Assembly (NCBI GenBank): GCA_024742485.1
Contig: JANSYK010000001.1
Span: 2,170,001 to 2,234,000 of the forward strand
Source: Alphaproteobacteria bacterium
GTDB lineage: Bacteria > Pseudomonadota > Alphaproteobacteria > Rhizobiales > Rhizobiaceae
DNA length: 64,000 nucleotides
Reading direction: 5' to 3'
Part shown: in pieces, positions 17,266 through 26,448 of the stretch
How positions within the stretch are numbered: position 1 is the first letter of the stretch
Layout of the letters: every line of letters begins with the position of its first letter
The notes under the pieces: model-generated
Told to the model about the DNA's origin: nothing
The model's input: the letters and a program-made list of their open reading frames with translations, nothing else
The model's database searches: none
Program-made: the position numbers and the translations under genes

Positions 17266-17432
17266 TCACGCTGAAAAAGTGTATCGCGCATCCGTTGCTG
17301 CCGATTTGACACATATGAACAGGAACGGACATTCCCGGCACCGAAAACAGCTTGTGTGAGCGCCGGGATACAGTAAACTTCCCCGATATATTGCCCACTG
17401 CATTTCCTCATTTGAACGAAGAGGCTGCCGGG

Positions 17433-18737
17433 ATGGACAAAACACACCACATCAGCACGATCCGGCAAACGGAATTGAATGGCGTGCCCGGCACGCACAC
17501 GGCGCGAGGCATTGCTGGATCCGGTAACCTGCAGTGCAACGTGCAGGAACGATACACACCCAGACCGGCAGTGTACGCCTCGTTGATTGCTGCGTTGGTC
17601 CTTTCTGCCTGCGCCGGAGGCCATCAGACCGACGGACCGGATATGCAGGCTGCAGTGCCGAAATCCGTGCCGTCCCACGCAGTCCCGGCACCGTCCCCTG
17701 CCCGTTCGCCAGCGAGCGCGGTCGGAAGCAAGGCGGAAGTTGCAACGGTCGAGGAAGCGGAAGAAATGGTGGTGGAAACACCTAAGGCGGAACCGGAAAG
17801 CGCTTCGCAAACTGTCATTGAAACGACAACAGTCATCGAAAAATCGGGCGAAACCGCTGAAACGACCGAAATCGTCGAGACGCCCAATGTCATTGCCGAA
17901 CGCAAGGAAACCACCACGACGACGGAGCGCATTGTCGACCGGGTTGAAATTGACGAGCAGAATGACCGTGTCACGGAGACGGTGGACGTGGAGGTCAGCA
18001 CGCAAAAAACCACCGATGTTGTGGTGGTCGACAAGCAGACTGGCGAAACGGTCGAAACCGTCGTTCAATCGGCGCCGGTCGTCAAAGAGATTGAGCACAT
18101 GTCCGTCACCGTGGAAAAGCGGACAGGTCCAAAGGATGCGTCAAGACTCTTTAGCGGCCCGGACGGCATTGATCTCCTCCAACTGGCCGGTTACGGCATC
18201 ATCGCCGTCAAGACGGACAGCCTCACCGCCGACCGCAATCGGCTGATCATGATCTGTGAAACATTCACGTCTCCAACACCAGGCCTGGACAAAGGCAGTG
18301 GCGCGGCACCTGGCATGATCACGGCCTGGCCGATTTCGTCGACCGCCCATGCGGACGAATTGAACACTGCCGCATCATCATCCGATTGTGTCGAGGCGGT
18401 GGAGCGCTATGGCCTGTCGGAGGGAATGAAGGCCATCCGGGATGTGGAACGCAGCGGCTGGGTCCTTGAAGACCGCGGCCCGTTCCTCCTGGCATGGTCA
18501 CCTCCCCTTGCCAAGGGCAGTCCGGGCCAGCCGGTGTTGCTTGCCGATCTTTCAAGAGTTTCAACGCCCGAAGCCGCTCTGGCCGTCATGCATCGGTGGG
18601 CCGTGGACATCGAAACCAATTCGGCTTTGTGGGACCAGGGCGGCTGGAATGTCAATCGCCTGAGGCCGGTCATGGAGCGCTGGCACGACACGTTCGGTCC
18701 ACGCGTGCTTATGCTATTGGGCCCGGTCGGTGGCTGA
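17433..18737 (+). CDS. Predicted lipoprotein with Glu/Thr/Val-rich middle
   Basis: A 434-residue protein that I do not recognise. A lipobox, LVLSAC, with Cys at about residue 60 follows a hydrophobic stretch (VYASLIAALVL), preceded by an unusually long N-region. Residues about 100-210 are a low-complexity, charged segment with repeated units such as VIETTTVIE, TTEIVETP and TTTTERIVDR. The C-terminal 220 residues look globular (GIDLLQLAGYGIIAVKTDS, LEDRGPFLLAWSPP, WDQGGWNVNRL). ATG 17433 follows AGAGG with good spacing; GTG 17541 would give a shorter signal peptide. An extended spacer linking the membrane to a periplasmic domain is my inference. Confidence 0.7.
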   Translation: MDKTHHISTIRQTELNGVPGTHTARGIAGSGNLQCNVQERYTPRPAVYASLIAALVLSACAGGHQTDGPDMQAAVPKSVPSHAVPAPSPARSPASAVGSKAEVATVEEAEEMVVETPKAEPESASQTVIETTTVIEKSGETAETTEIVETPNVIAERKETTTTTERIVDRVEIDEQNDRVTETVDVEVSTQKTTDVVVVDKQTGETVETVVQSAPVVKEIEHMSVTVEKRTGPKDASRLFSGPDGIDLLQLAGYGIIAVKTDSLTADRNRLIMICETFTSPTPGLDKGSGAAPGMITAWPISSTAHADELNTAASSSDCVEAVERYGLSEGMKAIRDVERSGWVLEDRGPFLLAWSPPLAKGSPGQPVLLADLSRVSTPEAALAVMHRWAVDIETNSALWDQGGWNVNRLRPVMERWHDTFGPRVLMLLGPVGG

Positions 18738-18787
18738 CCGGTAATCGTGCTGATTGACCGGATTGGAATTTGCACGTCCGATGCCTT

Positions 18788-18890
18788 GGAGCAATTCAGT
18801 TTTGACGGAATCGGCAAGACCTGAATGCATCATCAAAACCAATGGCCGACACCGTTGTCCCGTTTCCAACAAAACGTGAAACGGTCCAAA
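18788..18890. repeat. Dispersed double-hairpin intergenic repeat, copy 2
   Basis: This matches copy 1 (12753-12855) across its length. It keeps TTTTGACGGAATCGGCAA and GGCCGACAC, while the second dyad has changed but keeps its pairing potential: CCGTTTC (18860-18866) and GAAACGG (18878-18884). Preserved folding despite base changes suggests the structure matters or that copies mobilise as units. Confidence 0.7.
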
Positions 18891-19036
18891 TCCCGGATGC
18901 CAGACAAGCAATTTGCTCTTGACCGCCAGTTCGAAAGGCGCGGAATTCGACCGGCGCTCCGCGCTCCCCTCAAGCGTTTGTGCTCACCAGCTTCACCATG
19001 CTGCAACCACAATCAGCCGATTGCAGATGTGGCCCC

Positions 19037-20701
19037 TCAGCTTCCGACATTGAGAGCCTTGCCGAGGATTTCGTCGCGTCCATAGACATCGCGGCGGTAG
19101 TGAACCGATCCGTCCTTGTTGACCCAGGCGGTCAGATACACGACGTGAACGGGGATGGTGTTGTCCAGCTTGACGACGGTCCTGTTGCCGGAATTCGAGA
19201 TTCCGTCGATTTCAGACCGCGACATGCCCTGCATGCCGAGGATGACCTCAGCCAGTTTGAAGGGATCTTCGACCCGGATACAGCCATGGCTTGAGTAGCG
19301 GGAGGCTTGCTGGAATTTCGATTTTGACGGTGTGTCGTGAATATAGATATTGAACTTGTTCGGGAACATGAACTTGACCCGGCCAAGAGCATTTTTGGGC
19401 CCGGGGTCCTGGCGCAGCCTGACCGGAAAATTGGACTGCGAATATCTGTTCCAGGGAATGCGGCCCGGATCCACGCTGGTCCCATTGCGCAACACCCGGA
19501 TATTCTGGGATTGCAGTGCGTAAGGGTTGCGCTTCAGTTTTGGCAGATATTCCTTGGTTGCGATGGAATAGGGAACATTCCAATAGGGATTGAAGTCCAG
19601 ATATTCCATGTAATCCGAGAACACCGGAGTGCGGTGATAGGGCTTGCCGACCTGTGTCACGGCTGCATGGATCGTCTTGCCGTCCTTCACCACCTTCACG
19701 ACCTGATCGGCCAGGTTCACAAAAATATAGGGATCGCCGAAATCGGCCTGCATCCATCTGCGCCGTTCCAGATTGAGTTCCACCTGCCGGATGCGCTCGT
19801 CAACACTCGTATTGAGCTGGGCCAGCGTCGCCGGGCCGACCACACCGTCGGTCTCCAGGCCCATCCGAAACTGGAAATACTGCAAGGCCTTGACGAGGGC
19901 ACCGTCGTAAAGGTCCCCCTCATGGGCATCGGCTTCCAGGTCTTTCGATTCAACCAGCCTTTGGCGCAGCAGCGGCACACGGGGATCGGTCATGCCCGGC
20001 TTGAGGGAATCGCCGGCCGGAATAACGGTCCATCCGCCCCGGGCGCGCGCGACAAACAGCTTCTGCAGAAGGTCACGCATGCGATCGTAACGGGGTGTAT
20101 TGGGGGAAAAATCACGCAGTGTATCAGTCAGATTGCGCGATTCGGTCAGATGCTGCAGCAACCGATTGGCCGAGATGTCCTCAGGATAGAGAACGAGTTC
20201 ACGGTTGATCTTGTTCGGCTCGACCCGTCCACGGCGCAAATGCTGCCCGTAAAGCGCCACTGCCTCCGAGAGGGACACCTCGAAATCCGCCAGACCGGCA
20301 TCGCCTTCCTGATCGAGCTTCGGGAACATCACATCGGCCCGGTATTCGGCCGGAACAAGCCCGTCCTTGTCCGCTCGCAGCAGCACGAAAATGGCTTCTT
20401 CGGATGCTTTAGTCGGCTGTCCATCCTGTACCCACATCGGTTCAAACCGGCGCTGTTCGTACCAGGCAGCGATATCGTCGGCACGTTTGGCATCCGATGC
20501 ATTGCCCCGGCTCATGGCATTCAACCGGTCCTGCATGGCAAGCTGCCAGGAGGCACTGTTGAAATCCTCCTGGTGCTCGGCCTGTTCGGCCGGCAAATTG
20601 TCCTGAATGATGGTTTCAACCGTTTCGGTCTGCGCCGCCGCCGCTACCGGCAACAGCACAAGCGCTGCGGCGATCCACCCAATGTTGACTATCCGCTTCA
20701 C
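19037..20701 (-). CDS. L,D-transpeptidase (YkuD family) with peptidoglycan-binding domain
   Basis: A 554-residue secreted or periplasmic enzyme that forms 3-3 peptidoglycan crosslinks or attaches proteins to the wall. A signal peptide (IGWIAAALVLLPVAAAAQ) is followed by a large YcbB-like scaffold, a PG_binding_1 domain around LVKALQYFQFRMGLETDGVVG, and the YkuD catalytic domain with YIHDTPSK and SSHGCIRVEDP, including the Cys nucleophile. GTG 20701 follows GGGAGAAGG; the longer frame to 20776 adds a poor N-terminus. The YcbB/LdtD group is beta-lactam insensitive and induced by envelope stress in E. coli. Confidence 0.93.
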   Translation of the reverse strand: MKRIVNIGWIAAALVLLPVAAAAQTETVETIIQDNLPAEQAEHQEDFNSASWQLAMQDRLNAMSRGNASDAKRADDIAAWYEQRRFEPMWVQDGQPTKASEEAIFVLLRADKDGLVPAEYRADVMFPKLDQEGDAGLADFEVSLSEAVALYGQHLRRGRVEPNKINRELVLYPEDISANRLLQHLTESRNLTDTLRDFSPNTPRYDRMRDLLQKLFVARARGGWTVIPAGDSLKPGMTDPRVPLLRQRLVESKDLEADAHEGDLYDGALVKALQYFQFRMGLETDGVVGPATLAQLNTSVDERIRQVELNLERRRWMQADFGDPYIFVNLADQVVKVVKDGKTIHAAVTQVGKPYHRTPVFSDYMEYLDFNPYWNVPYSIATKEYLPKLKRNPYALQSQNIRVLRNGTSVDPGRIPWNRYSQSNFPVRLRQDPGPKNALGRVKFMFPNKFNIYIHDTPSKSKFQQASRYSSHGCIRVEDPFKLAEVILGMQGMSRSEIDGISNSGNRTVVKLDNTIPVHVVYLTAWVNKDGSVHYRRDVYGRDEILGKALNVGS

Positions 20702-20841
20702 AAGCCTTCTCCCTGAGGTCAGACGATACCCCACCAATGAACGCCGCAGCGAAATTGCAACACCGCCACGTCGCATGCGCCTAAAGCGACACGATTTTCA
20801 ACAATGTGTCAATCCGACCTCGCCGTTTCGTGATGCATGTT

Positions 20842-22491
20842 TCAGGTTTCTGACGCTACCGCGCGGCCGGCAATCCGGCCTGAAAAGAGGCAACCACCCA
20901 AAAACGTTCCTTCGAGCGCATTGTAGCCGTGCACGCCGCCGCCGCCGAATCCCGCAACTTCCCCTGCCGCAAAGAGCCCTGCAATCGGATTGCCTTCATC
21001 ATCCAGAACACGCGACGACAGATCCGTCTGGATACCGCCAAGGGTTTTGCGGGTCAGGATGTTCAGCCGTACGGCAATCAGCGGCCTATGCGCCGAATCC
21101 AGAATGCGATGCGGTTTGGCGGTTCGGATCAGCCGGTCACCGATGTATTTTCGGGCGCCGCGCATGGCCACGATCTGGATGTCCTTTGAATAGGGGTTGT
21201 CGATCTCGCGGTCACGCGCGTCCAGTTGGGTCTGCAGATGGTCGAGAGAAATGAGCCGATCGCCGGTCAGCGCATTCATTCCGTCCACCAGCGCTTCGAT
21301 CGTGTCGCGCACGACGAAATCCGCACCATGCTGTTTGAAGGCTTCGACCGGGGCGGGCGCGCCCTTTTTGACCCGCTGCAGAACCTTGGCAATGCTCTTT
21401 CCGGTCAGATCCGGATTCTGTTCGGACCCCGACAAGGCAAACTCTTTTTCGATGATCGACTGGTTGAGGACAAACCAGGTATGGTCATGGCCGGTTCCGG
21501 TGATGTGTTTGAGGGTCGACAACGTGTCGAACCCGGGCAGGCAAGGCACCGGCAGCCTGTTTCCCTCCGCATCGCACCAGAACGAGGACGGTCCGGGCAG
21601 AATTCGAATACCGTGGCGCGGCCAGATGGGATCCCAGTTCCGAACGCCCTCCGTATAGTGCCACATCCGGTCCGAATTGATGATCGCAGCACCCGCTTTT
21701 TCGGTGATGGCGATCATCCGGCCATCAACATAGGCCGGAACACCGGAGACCATCGTCGCCGGTGGTTCGCCCAACCGGTCGCGCGGCCAGTTCTTTCGCA
21801 CCAGATCATGATTGCCGCCAATCCCGCCGGATGTGACGATAACGGCGCCGGCTGAAAAGGAAAAGGACCCGGTTTCCGTACGGTTTGATTCTTCGCCCCG
21901 TTTGGCGGCGCTGTCTTCCAGCACCCTGCCGCCGACGCCGACAACCCGGCCATTGGTCACGGTGATCTCATCCACCCTATGCCGAAAAAAAAGCCGTACC
22001 AGGCCACGTTTGACACCATCGCGCACCCGGCGTTCGAACGGTTCGATCAGGCCGGGACCGGTTCCCCAGGTAATATGAAACCGCGGCACGGAATTGCCGT
22101 GTCCGTCTGCCAGCGCGCCGCCGCGTTCCGCCCAGCCGACAACGGGAAACCAGCGCACACCCTGTTGATGAAGCCATGACCGTTTTTCGCCTGCGGCAAA
22201 ATCCACATAGGCTTCGGCCCATTTGCGCGGCCAGTGATCCTCGGCACGGTCGAAGCCAGCCGAGCCCATCCAGTCCTGCCAGGCAAGATCCCTGTTGTCG
22301 CGTATGCCGAGACGGCGCTGCTCAGGTGAATTGACGAAAAACAGCCCGCCAAAGGACCAGAAGGCCTGACCGCCAATATTGGCCTCATTTTCCTGGTCGA
22401 GGATGATGACCGATTTCCCGGCCTCGGCAAGCTCTGCCGCCGCCGTCAGCCCCGCCAGCCCGGCACCCACAATGATCGCATCACAATCCAT
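20842..22491 (-). CDS. FAD-binding dehydrogenase (3-ketosteroid dehydrogenase-like)
   Basis: A 549-residue flavoprotein of the fumarate reductase/KstD superfamily. The ADP-binding motif GAGLAGLTAAAELAEAG starts at residue 9. Other parts are GGQAFWSFGGLF, VIVTSGGIGGNHDLV and the C-terminal FAD motif GLFAAGEVAGFGGGGVHG followed by LEGTFLGGCLFSGRIAG. It starts 15 bases after the OmpA-domain gene on the same strand and may be co-transcribed with the MotA-OmpA pair. The substrate is unknown; annotators usually call it a putative FAD-binding dehydrogenase. Confidence 0.9.
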   Translation of the reverse strand: MDCDAIIVGAGLAGLTAAAELAEAGKSVIILDQENEANIGGQAFWSFGGLFFVNSPEQRRLGIRDNRDLAWQDWMGSAGFDRAEDHWPRKWAEAYVDFAAGEKRSWLHQQGVRWFPVVGWAERGGALADGHGNSVPRFHITWGTGPGLIEPFERRVRDGVKRGLVRLFFRHRVDEITVTNGRVVGVGGRVLEDSAAKRGEESNRTETGSFSFSAGAVIVTSGGIGGNHDLVRKNWPRDRLGEPPATMVSGVPAYVDGRMIAITEKAGAAIINSDRMWHYTEGVRNWDPIWPRHGIRILPGPSSFWCDAEGNRLPVPCLPGFDTLSTLKHITGTGHDHTWFVLNQSIIEKEFALSGSEQNPDLTGKSIAKVLQRVKKGAPAPVEAFKQHGADFVVRDTIEALVDGMNALTGDRLISLDHLQTQLDARDREIDNPYSKDIQIVAMRGARKYIGDRLIRTAKPHRILDSAHRPLIAVRLNILTRKTLGGIQTDLSSRVLDDEGNPIAGLFAAGEVAGFGGGGVHGYNALEGTFLGGCLFSGRIAGRAVASET

Positions 22492-22506
22492 GGGCCACTC
22501 CGGGTA

Positions 22507-23538
22507 TTATCGTTCTGTCAGCTTCAGTTCGATGCGACGGTTGGTGGCGCGCGCCTCGACCGAGTTGCCCTCCTCGATCGGCTGGAACTCACCGAATCCA
22601 GCAGCAACCAGTCGATTGGCCGGGACACCCTCATCGATCAGAAACTTGACGACAGACGTGGCGCGTCCCGACGAAAGCTCCCAGTTGTCCGCATAGCGAC
22701 CAGTGCCCGACAGTGGCACATTGTCCGTGTGGCCATCGACACGCAGCACCCAGTTGATGTCGTCCGGTATCTCGCGTGCCAGATCAACGATGGCCGATGC
22801 AAGCTTTGCCATCTCCCCTTCGCCTTCGGGATTGAGGTCGGCGCTGCCCGAAGAAAACAGAACCTCGGACTGGAAGACGAAACGGTCACCGACAATGCGG
22901 ATGTTTTCGCGATCCGAGAGAATTTCACGCAGCCGGCCAAAGAAATCCGACCGGTATCGGTTGAGTTCCTGCACCCTTTGGGCAAGGGCGACATTGAGCC
23001 GGCGGCCGAGATCCGCGATCTTGGTCTGTGATTCCCGGTCCTTGCTCTCCGACACCTCGAGCGCATCTTCCAGGGCGCCGATCTGGCGGCGCAATGCCGC
23101 TATCTGCTGATTGAGAAGCTCGACCTGGGACAGTGCGCGCTGGCTGAGCTGCCGTTCCTCGTCCAGGGACTTGTTGAGCGCGCCGATCTGCTCATCGGCC
23201 AGGTCGTTCGCCCCGGCACCGCGGGCCAGAAGGTCCTGCAGGCGCGACCGTTCGCTCTCGGCATCCGCCAGTGTGGCCTGCATATTGGCCAGCGCATCTT
23301 CCAGGTCCTGCTTGCCGGATTCTTCAAGCGCCAGCAATTGGGTCAGTTCGTTGATCTGGCTGTTGAGACGGCTGAGCACTTCGTCGCGGCCGCTGATTTC
23401 ACGGCTCAGCAGAAACTGAGCCATGACGAAAACCGACAGCAAAAACATGATGGCAAGCAAAAGTGTCGACAGCGCATCGACGAATCCCGGCCAGTAATCG
23501 ACGCCACGATCGCCGCGGCGGTTCCGCGCCAGTGCCAT
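22507..23538 (-). CDS. MotB/OmpA-like peptidoglycan-binding membrane protein
   Basis: A 343-residue protein. The N-terminus (DYWPGFVDALSTLLLAIMFLL) is a single membrane helix with a MotB-like Asp before it, then a long coiled coil (about 45-190) rich in Leu, Gln and Glu, then an OmpA domain (about 220-343) with GHTDNVPLSGTGRYADNWEL and the conserved RATNRRIEL end. It starts four bases after the MotA/TolQ-like gene and the two most likely form a proton-driven complex that spans the periplasm. There are no flagellar genes nearby, so a motor role is doubtful; envelope or transport energisation is more likely. Confidence 0.92.
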   Translation of the reverse strand: MALARNRRGDRGVDYWPGFVDALSTLLLAIMFLLSVFVMAQFLLSREISGRDEVLSRLNSQINELTQLLALEESGKQDLEDALANMQATLADAESERSRLQDLLARGAGANDLADEQIGALNKSLDEERQLSQRALSQVELLNQQIAALRRQIGALEDALEVSESKDRESQTKIADLGRRLNVALAQRVQELNRYRSDFFGRLREILSDRENIRIVGDRFVFQSEVLFSSGSADLNPEGEGEMAKLASAIVDLAREIPDDINWVLRVDGHTDNVPLSGTGRYADNWELSSGRATSVVKFLIDEGVPANRLVAAGFGEFQPIEEGNSVEARATNRRIELKLTER

Positions 23539-23541
23539 TGG

Positions 23542-24600
23542 CTATCGACTCCCGGACTTTTTGTCCGAACCGGATTTGCTGATCTTGTCACTCAGCGTAT
23601 CGAGCGTCTCACGCATGGCGCGCGACTCCGATTGCTGTGCTTCAATCCAGTCGCGCAACATCTGTTGCTCGTTGCGCATATTCTTGACCAGGCCCTGAAT
23701 GCCCTCGGCCAGGTTGGCCATGGCGGCGGTCGACCGCTGGTTGATGCCACCACCCGATTGGGCCATCGATTGAACGGTCTCCGAAAGCCGCCTTATATCC
23801 TCCGAGCTTTCACCACCGGCGGTTCCTTCCTGAGCGACAATATCGAAATCCGGATCGGTAACCGTTGACAACCAGTTTTCAAGTTCGGTGTAAAAACGGT
23901 TCTGCGCCCGTCCCGCCTGCAGGTCGAGAAATCCGAGCACCAGGGAACCAGCCAGTCCGAACAGCGATGTGGAAAACGCTGTGCCCATTCCATCCAGCGG
24001 TGAGGCCAGGCCGCTTTTCAACGCCTGCAGCACATCATTGGTGTCTCCTGATCCAGGGTCCAGCGACTGAATCACCGTGTTGATTGAACCGATGGTTAGC
24101 AACAGACCCCAGAAGGTTCCCAGCAGGCCCAAAAACACAAGCAGGCCAATCATGTAGCGCGATGTGTCGCGTGATTCGTCGAGGCGGGTGGCTATGGAAT
24201 CGAGAATCGAACGCAGCGATGTCGTCGACAGCGACATGGATTGCTTGCGGCTGAGAAGCACACGCATCGGCGCCAGCAGCGTCGGTGTGTGTCCGCTGCG
24301 CATTCGGTCGCCGCCCTGTCGGAAGGAGTTGACCCAATTCACCTCCGGCCGGAGCCGTAACACCTGGTTGAAGGCCAGCAATACACCAATCCCCAGCACA
24401 AACAGGATCAAACCGTTGAGACCGGGATTGGCGAAAAAAGCGTTGGATATCTGACGGTACAATATGGCTGCCAGGAAGCCGGTCATGATCAGAAAGATCA
24501 CCATGCTCCAGAAAAACACCAGGGGACTGGACAATCGGTGCGGTTGAATACCGATATCCTGTTCCGAAATACCCCATCCCGAGAGCTTTAGTTTGGCCAT
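23542..24600 (-). CDS. MotA/TolQ/ExbB-like proton channel protein
   Basis: A 352-residue inner-membrane protein. Four hydrophobic segments are visible, including PLVFFWSMVIFLIMTGFLAA, GLILFVLGIGVLLAF, MIGLLVFLGLLGTFWGLLLT (the conserved TolQ/ExbB helix) and GTAFSTSLFGLAGSLVLGF. A cytoplasmic coiled tail follows. ATG 24600 follows AAGG by 10 bases. It lies just upstream of the OmpA-domain protein with a three-base gap and should form the stator of the same complex. The pair is widely conserved in rhizobia. Confidence 0.92.
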   Translation of the reverse strand: MAKLKLSGWGISEQDIGIQPHRLSSPLVFFWSMVIFLIMTGFLAAILYRQISNAFFANPGLNGLILFVLGIGVLLAFNQVLRLRPEVNWVNSFRQGGDRMRSGHTPTLLAPMRVLLSRKQSMSLSTTSLRSILDSIATRLDESRDTSRYMIGLLVFLGLLGTFWGLLLTIGSINTVIQSLDPGSGDTNDVLQALKSGLASPLDGMGTAFSTSLFGLAGSLVLGFLDLQAGRAQNRFYTELENWLSTVTDPDFDIVAQEGTAGGESSEDIRRLSETVQSMAQSGGGINQRSTAAMANLAEGIQGLVKNMRNEQQMLRDWIEAQQSESRAMRETLDTLSDKISKSGSDKKSGSR

Positions 24601-24956
24601 ACGCAAAGTACCTTAGAGCAGCATCCGTCCCGATTTGGCGCGGCGGACCTGCGGTTCCCATCTTCCGGAGCAGCATTGCGGCGGTCATTCATCATGTCCG
24701 CCGGTTATGCCGTCTCCCACTCCAAAAACATTTGTCCCGCAAGAAACTAAACAAAAACAGGGACAATTGGAAAGAGTTGAAGCGCAAGAATACCCGCTTC
24801 GCATAACTTACAGACAGATTTGTGGCCTCGGATCATGCCAATGAAACGCGGGAACAACCCATTTGATGGACCGGGTCAGTTCGGGTCGACAGGCACATCA
24901 CGCTGTTCGTTCGGGCACTCAGCGGTGATGTGGATCGACAACAAGACCCCCGAGAG
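24601..24956. other. Gap upstream of the MotA-like gene
   Basis: Of the 356 bases here none codes for a convincing protein. An inverted repeat TTGTCCC (24732-24738) and GGGACAA (24760-24766) with a 21-base spacer is the only notable structure. Both flanking genes run on the minus strand, so this segment should hold the promoter of the MotA-OmpA-FAD dehydrogenase block; I could not assign -35/-10 boxes safely. Confidence 0.5.
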
Positions 24957-25739
24957 CTACTTCAAAAGGCGCAGCAATTCCTTGTGGATACGTTCATTTC
25001 CGGCAATCACGCTTTGGTGGTCGAACATCCTGTCTCCGCCCTGCTTGTCGGATATGAACCCGCCAGCCTCTCGCAGCATGATGATGCCGGCGGCGATATC
25101 CCAGGGCAAAACGCCATCTTCCCAATGGCCATCCAGCCGGCCAGCCGCGACATAGGCCATGTCGAGTGCCGCTGAACCCATCCTGCGAATACCCGCGACC
25201 TCGCCCATGATCTTGCTCAATTCGGTCAGATAGGTGTCACGGTCACCCCGCCCCAGATGCGGCACACCCGTTCCCACTACACAATTCTCAAGGTTGCGTC
25301 TGCCCGCAACACGGATGCGGCGATCATTGAGAAACGCGCCCTTGCCGCGATCGGCGGTAAACAATTCGTCGGTGACCGGATTGTAGATCACGCCGGCCAC
25401 CACCACACCGTCACGTTCCAGGGCAATCGACACGGCAAAATGCGGAATGCCGTGGAGAAAATTCGTCGTTCCGTCCAGAGGGTCGACGATCCAGCGGTGT
25501 TGCCCGTCAGTTCCCTTGCGCTCACCGCCTTCCTCGCCCAGGAACCCGTAGGTCGGCCTGGCCCGCGACAGCTCACCGAGAACGATTTCTTCGGCCTTGC
25601 GATCGGCCTGGCTGACATAGTCGCTCGGCCCCTTCATGGAGACCTGAAGATTCTCCACCTCGCCAAAATCGCGCGACAAGGCGCGTCCCGCCTTGAAGGC
25701 GGCCTGGACCATGACATTGAGGAGTGCGGAGCGGGCCAT
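24957..25739 (-). CDS. suhB: Inositol monophosphatase family protein (SuhB-like)
   Basis: A 260-residue Mg2+-dependent phosphatase. The metal-binding motifs are present: GEEGGE around residue 69, IVDPLDGTTNFLHG, and WEDGVLPWDIAAG near the C-terminus. In enterobacteria SuhB also contributes to transcription antitermination of rRNA, but in rhizobia only phosphatase activity toward inositol phosphates or related compounds is generally assumed. It is 57 bases after efp on the same strand and may share a transcript. The symbol follows common usage for this position and family. Confidence 0.9.
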   Translation of the reverse strand: MARSALLNVMVQAAFKAGRALSRDFGEVENLQVSMKGPSDYVSQADRKAEEIVLGELSRARPTYGFLGEEGGERKGTDGQHRWIVDPLDGTTNFLHGIPHFAVSIALERDGVVVAGVIYNPVTDELFTADRGKGAFLNDRRIRVAGRRNLENCVVGTGVPHLGRGDRDTYLTELSKIMGEVAGIRRMGSAALDMAYVAAGRLDGHWEDGVLPWDIAAGIIMLREAGGFISDKQGGDRMFDHQSVIAGNERIHKELLRLLK

Positions 25740-25796
25740 GGGCGACGTTCTCTTACTGGCGGGCTTTCGCCGGTGTCGGGACGGGCAATTGCGACA

Positions 25797-26360
25797 TCAA
25801 TCGGCCCGGCGGATATAGGTGATCTCGTTGGTGTCGACCAGGATGCGTTCGCCGGCCTCGATAAAAGGCGGCACCATGACGCGCACCCCATTTTCCATCA
25901 CCGCCGGCTTGTAGGACGAAGCAGCCGTCTGTCCTTTGACGACGGGATCGGCCTCCGTAATTTCAAGCGCAACCTGATCGGGAAGCGAAATGCCGATTGG
26001 CTTTTCTTCGTAGAGCTCGACCTGGACCATCATACCGTCCTGGAGAAATTTCGCGCGGTCTCCGACGAACTCCTGCTGCAATTCGAGCTGCTCATAGGAT
26101 TCATTGTCCATGAAGACCAGCATGTCGCCCTGCTCATAAAGATACTGGAACTCCTTCTGCTCCAGGCGCACACGCTCAACCGTTTCGGATGCGCGAAACC
26201 GCTCGTTGAGCTTGGTTCCGTCGATAAGGTTCTTCAATTCAACCTGATTAAACGCACCGCCCTTTCCGGGCTTGACCGCATTGGTCTTGACCGCTGCCCA
26301 CAAGCCGCCATTGTGCTCAATCACGTTACCCGGGCGAATTTCATTTCCGTTTATTTTCAT
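25797..26360 (-). CDS. efp: Elongation factor P
   Basis: A 187-residue translation factor that rescues ribosomes stalled on polyproline. [17 protein letters not shown] opens the protein; VKPGKGGAF carries the lysine that EpmA modifies with beta-lysine in many bacteria; [20 protein letters not shown], read as two blocks, and the domain II-III elements follow. There is no epmA or epmB in the window, so modification here cannot be judged. It is preceded by the Sel1 gene and followed by suhB. Confidence 0.96.
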   Translation of the reverse strand: MKINGNEIRPGNVIEHNGGLWAAVKTNAVKPGKGGAFNQVELKNLIDGTKLNERFRASETVERVRLEQKEFQYLYEQGDMLVFMDNESYEQLELQQEFVGDRAKFLQDGMMVQVELYEEKPIGISLPDQVALEITEADPVVKGQTAASSYKPAVMENGVRVMVPPFIEAGERILVDTNEITYIRRAD

Positions 26361-26448
26361 GGGATCTGTTCCGGTAAAGCCTCAAACCGGCGCCTCCAGA
26401 CCACAAATAGCCAACCGTTGCAAGCCCGGTGCGGAAAACAGGACCACG

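Noticed and set aside
19337-20716. A 459-codon open frame on the plus strand
   Set aside because: It lies antisense to the L,D-transpeptidase gene, has no recognisable domain, and its composition mirrors the opposite strand, as expected in GC-rich DNA.
24732-24766. TTGTCCC and GGGACAA inverted repeat
   Set aside because: Only 7 bp with a 21-base spacer; such dyads are expected by chance at this length, so I mention it only as the sole structure in the gap.
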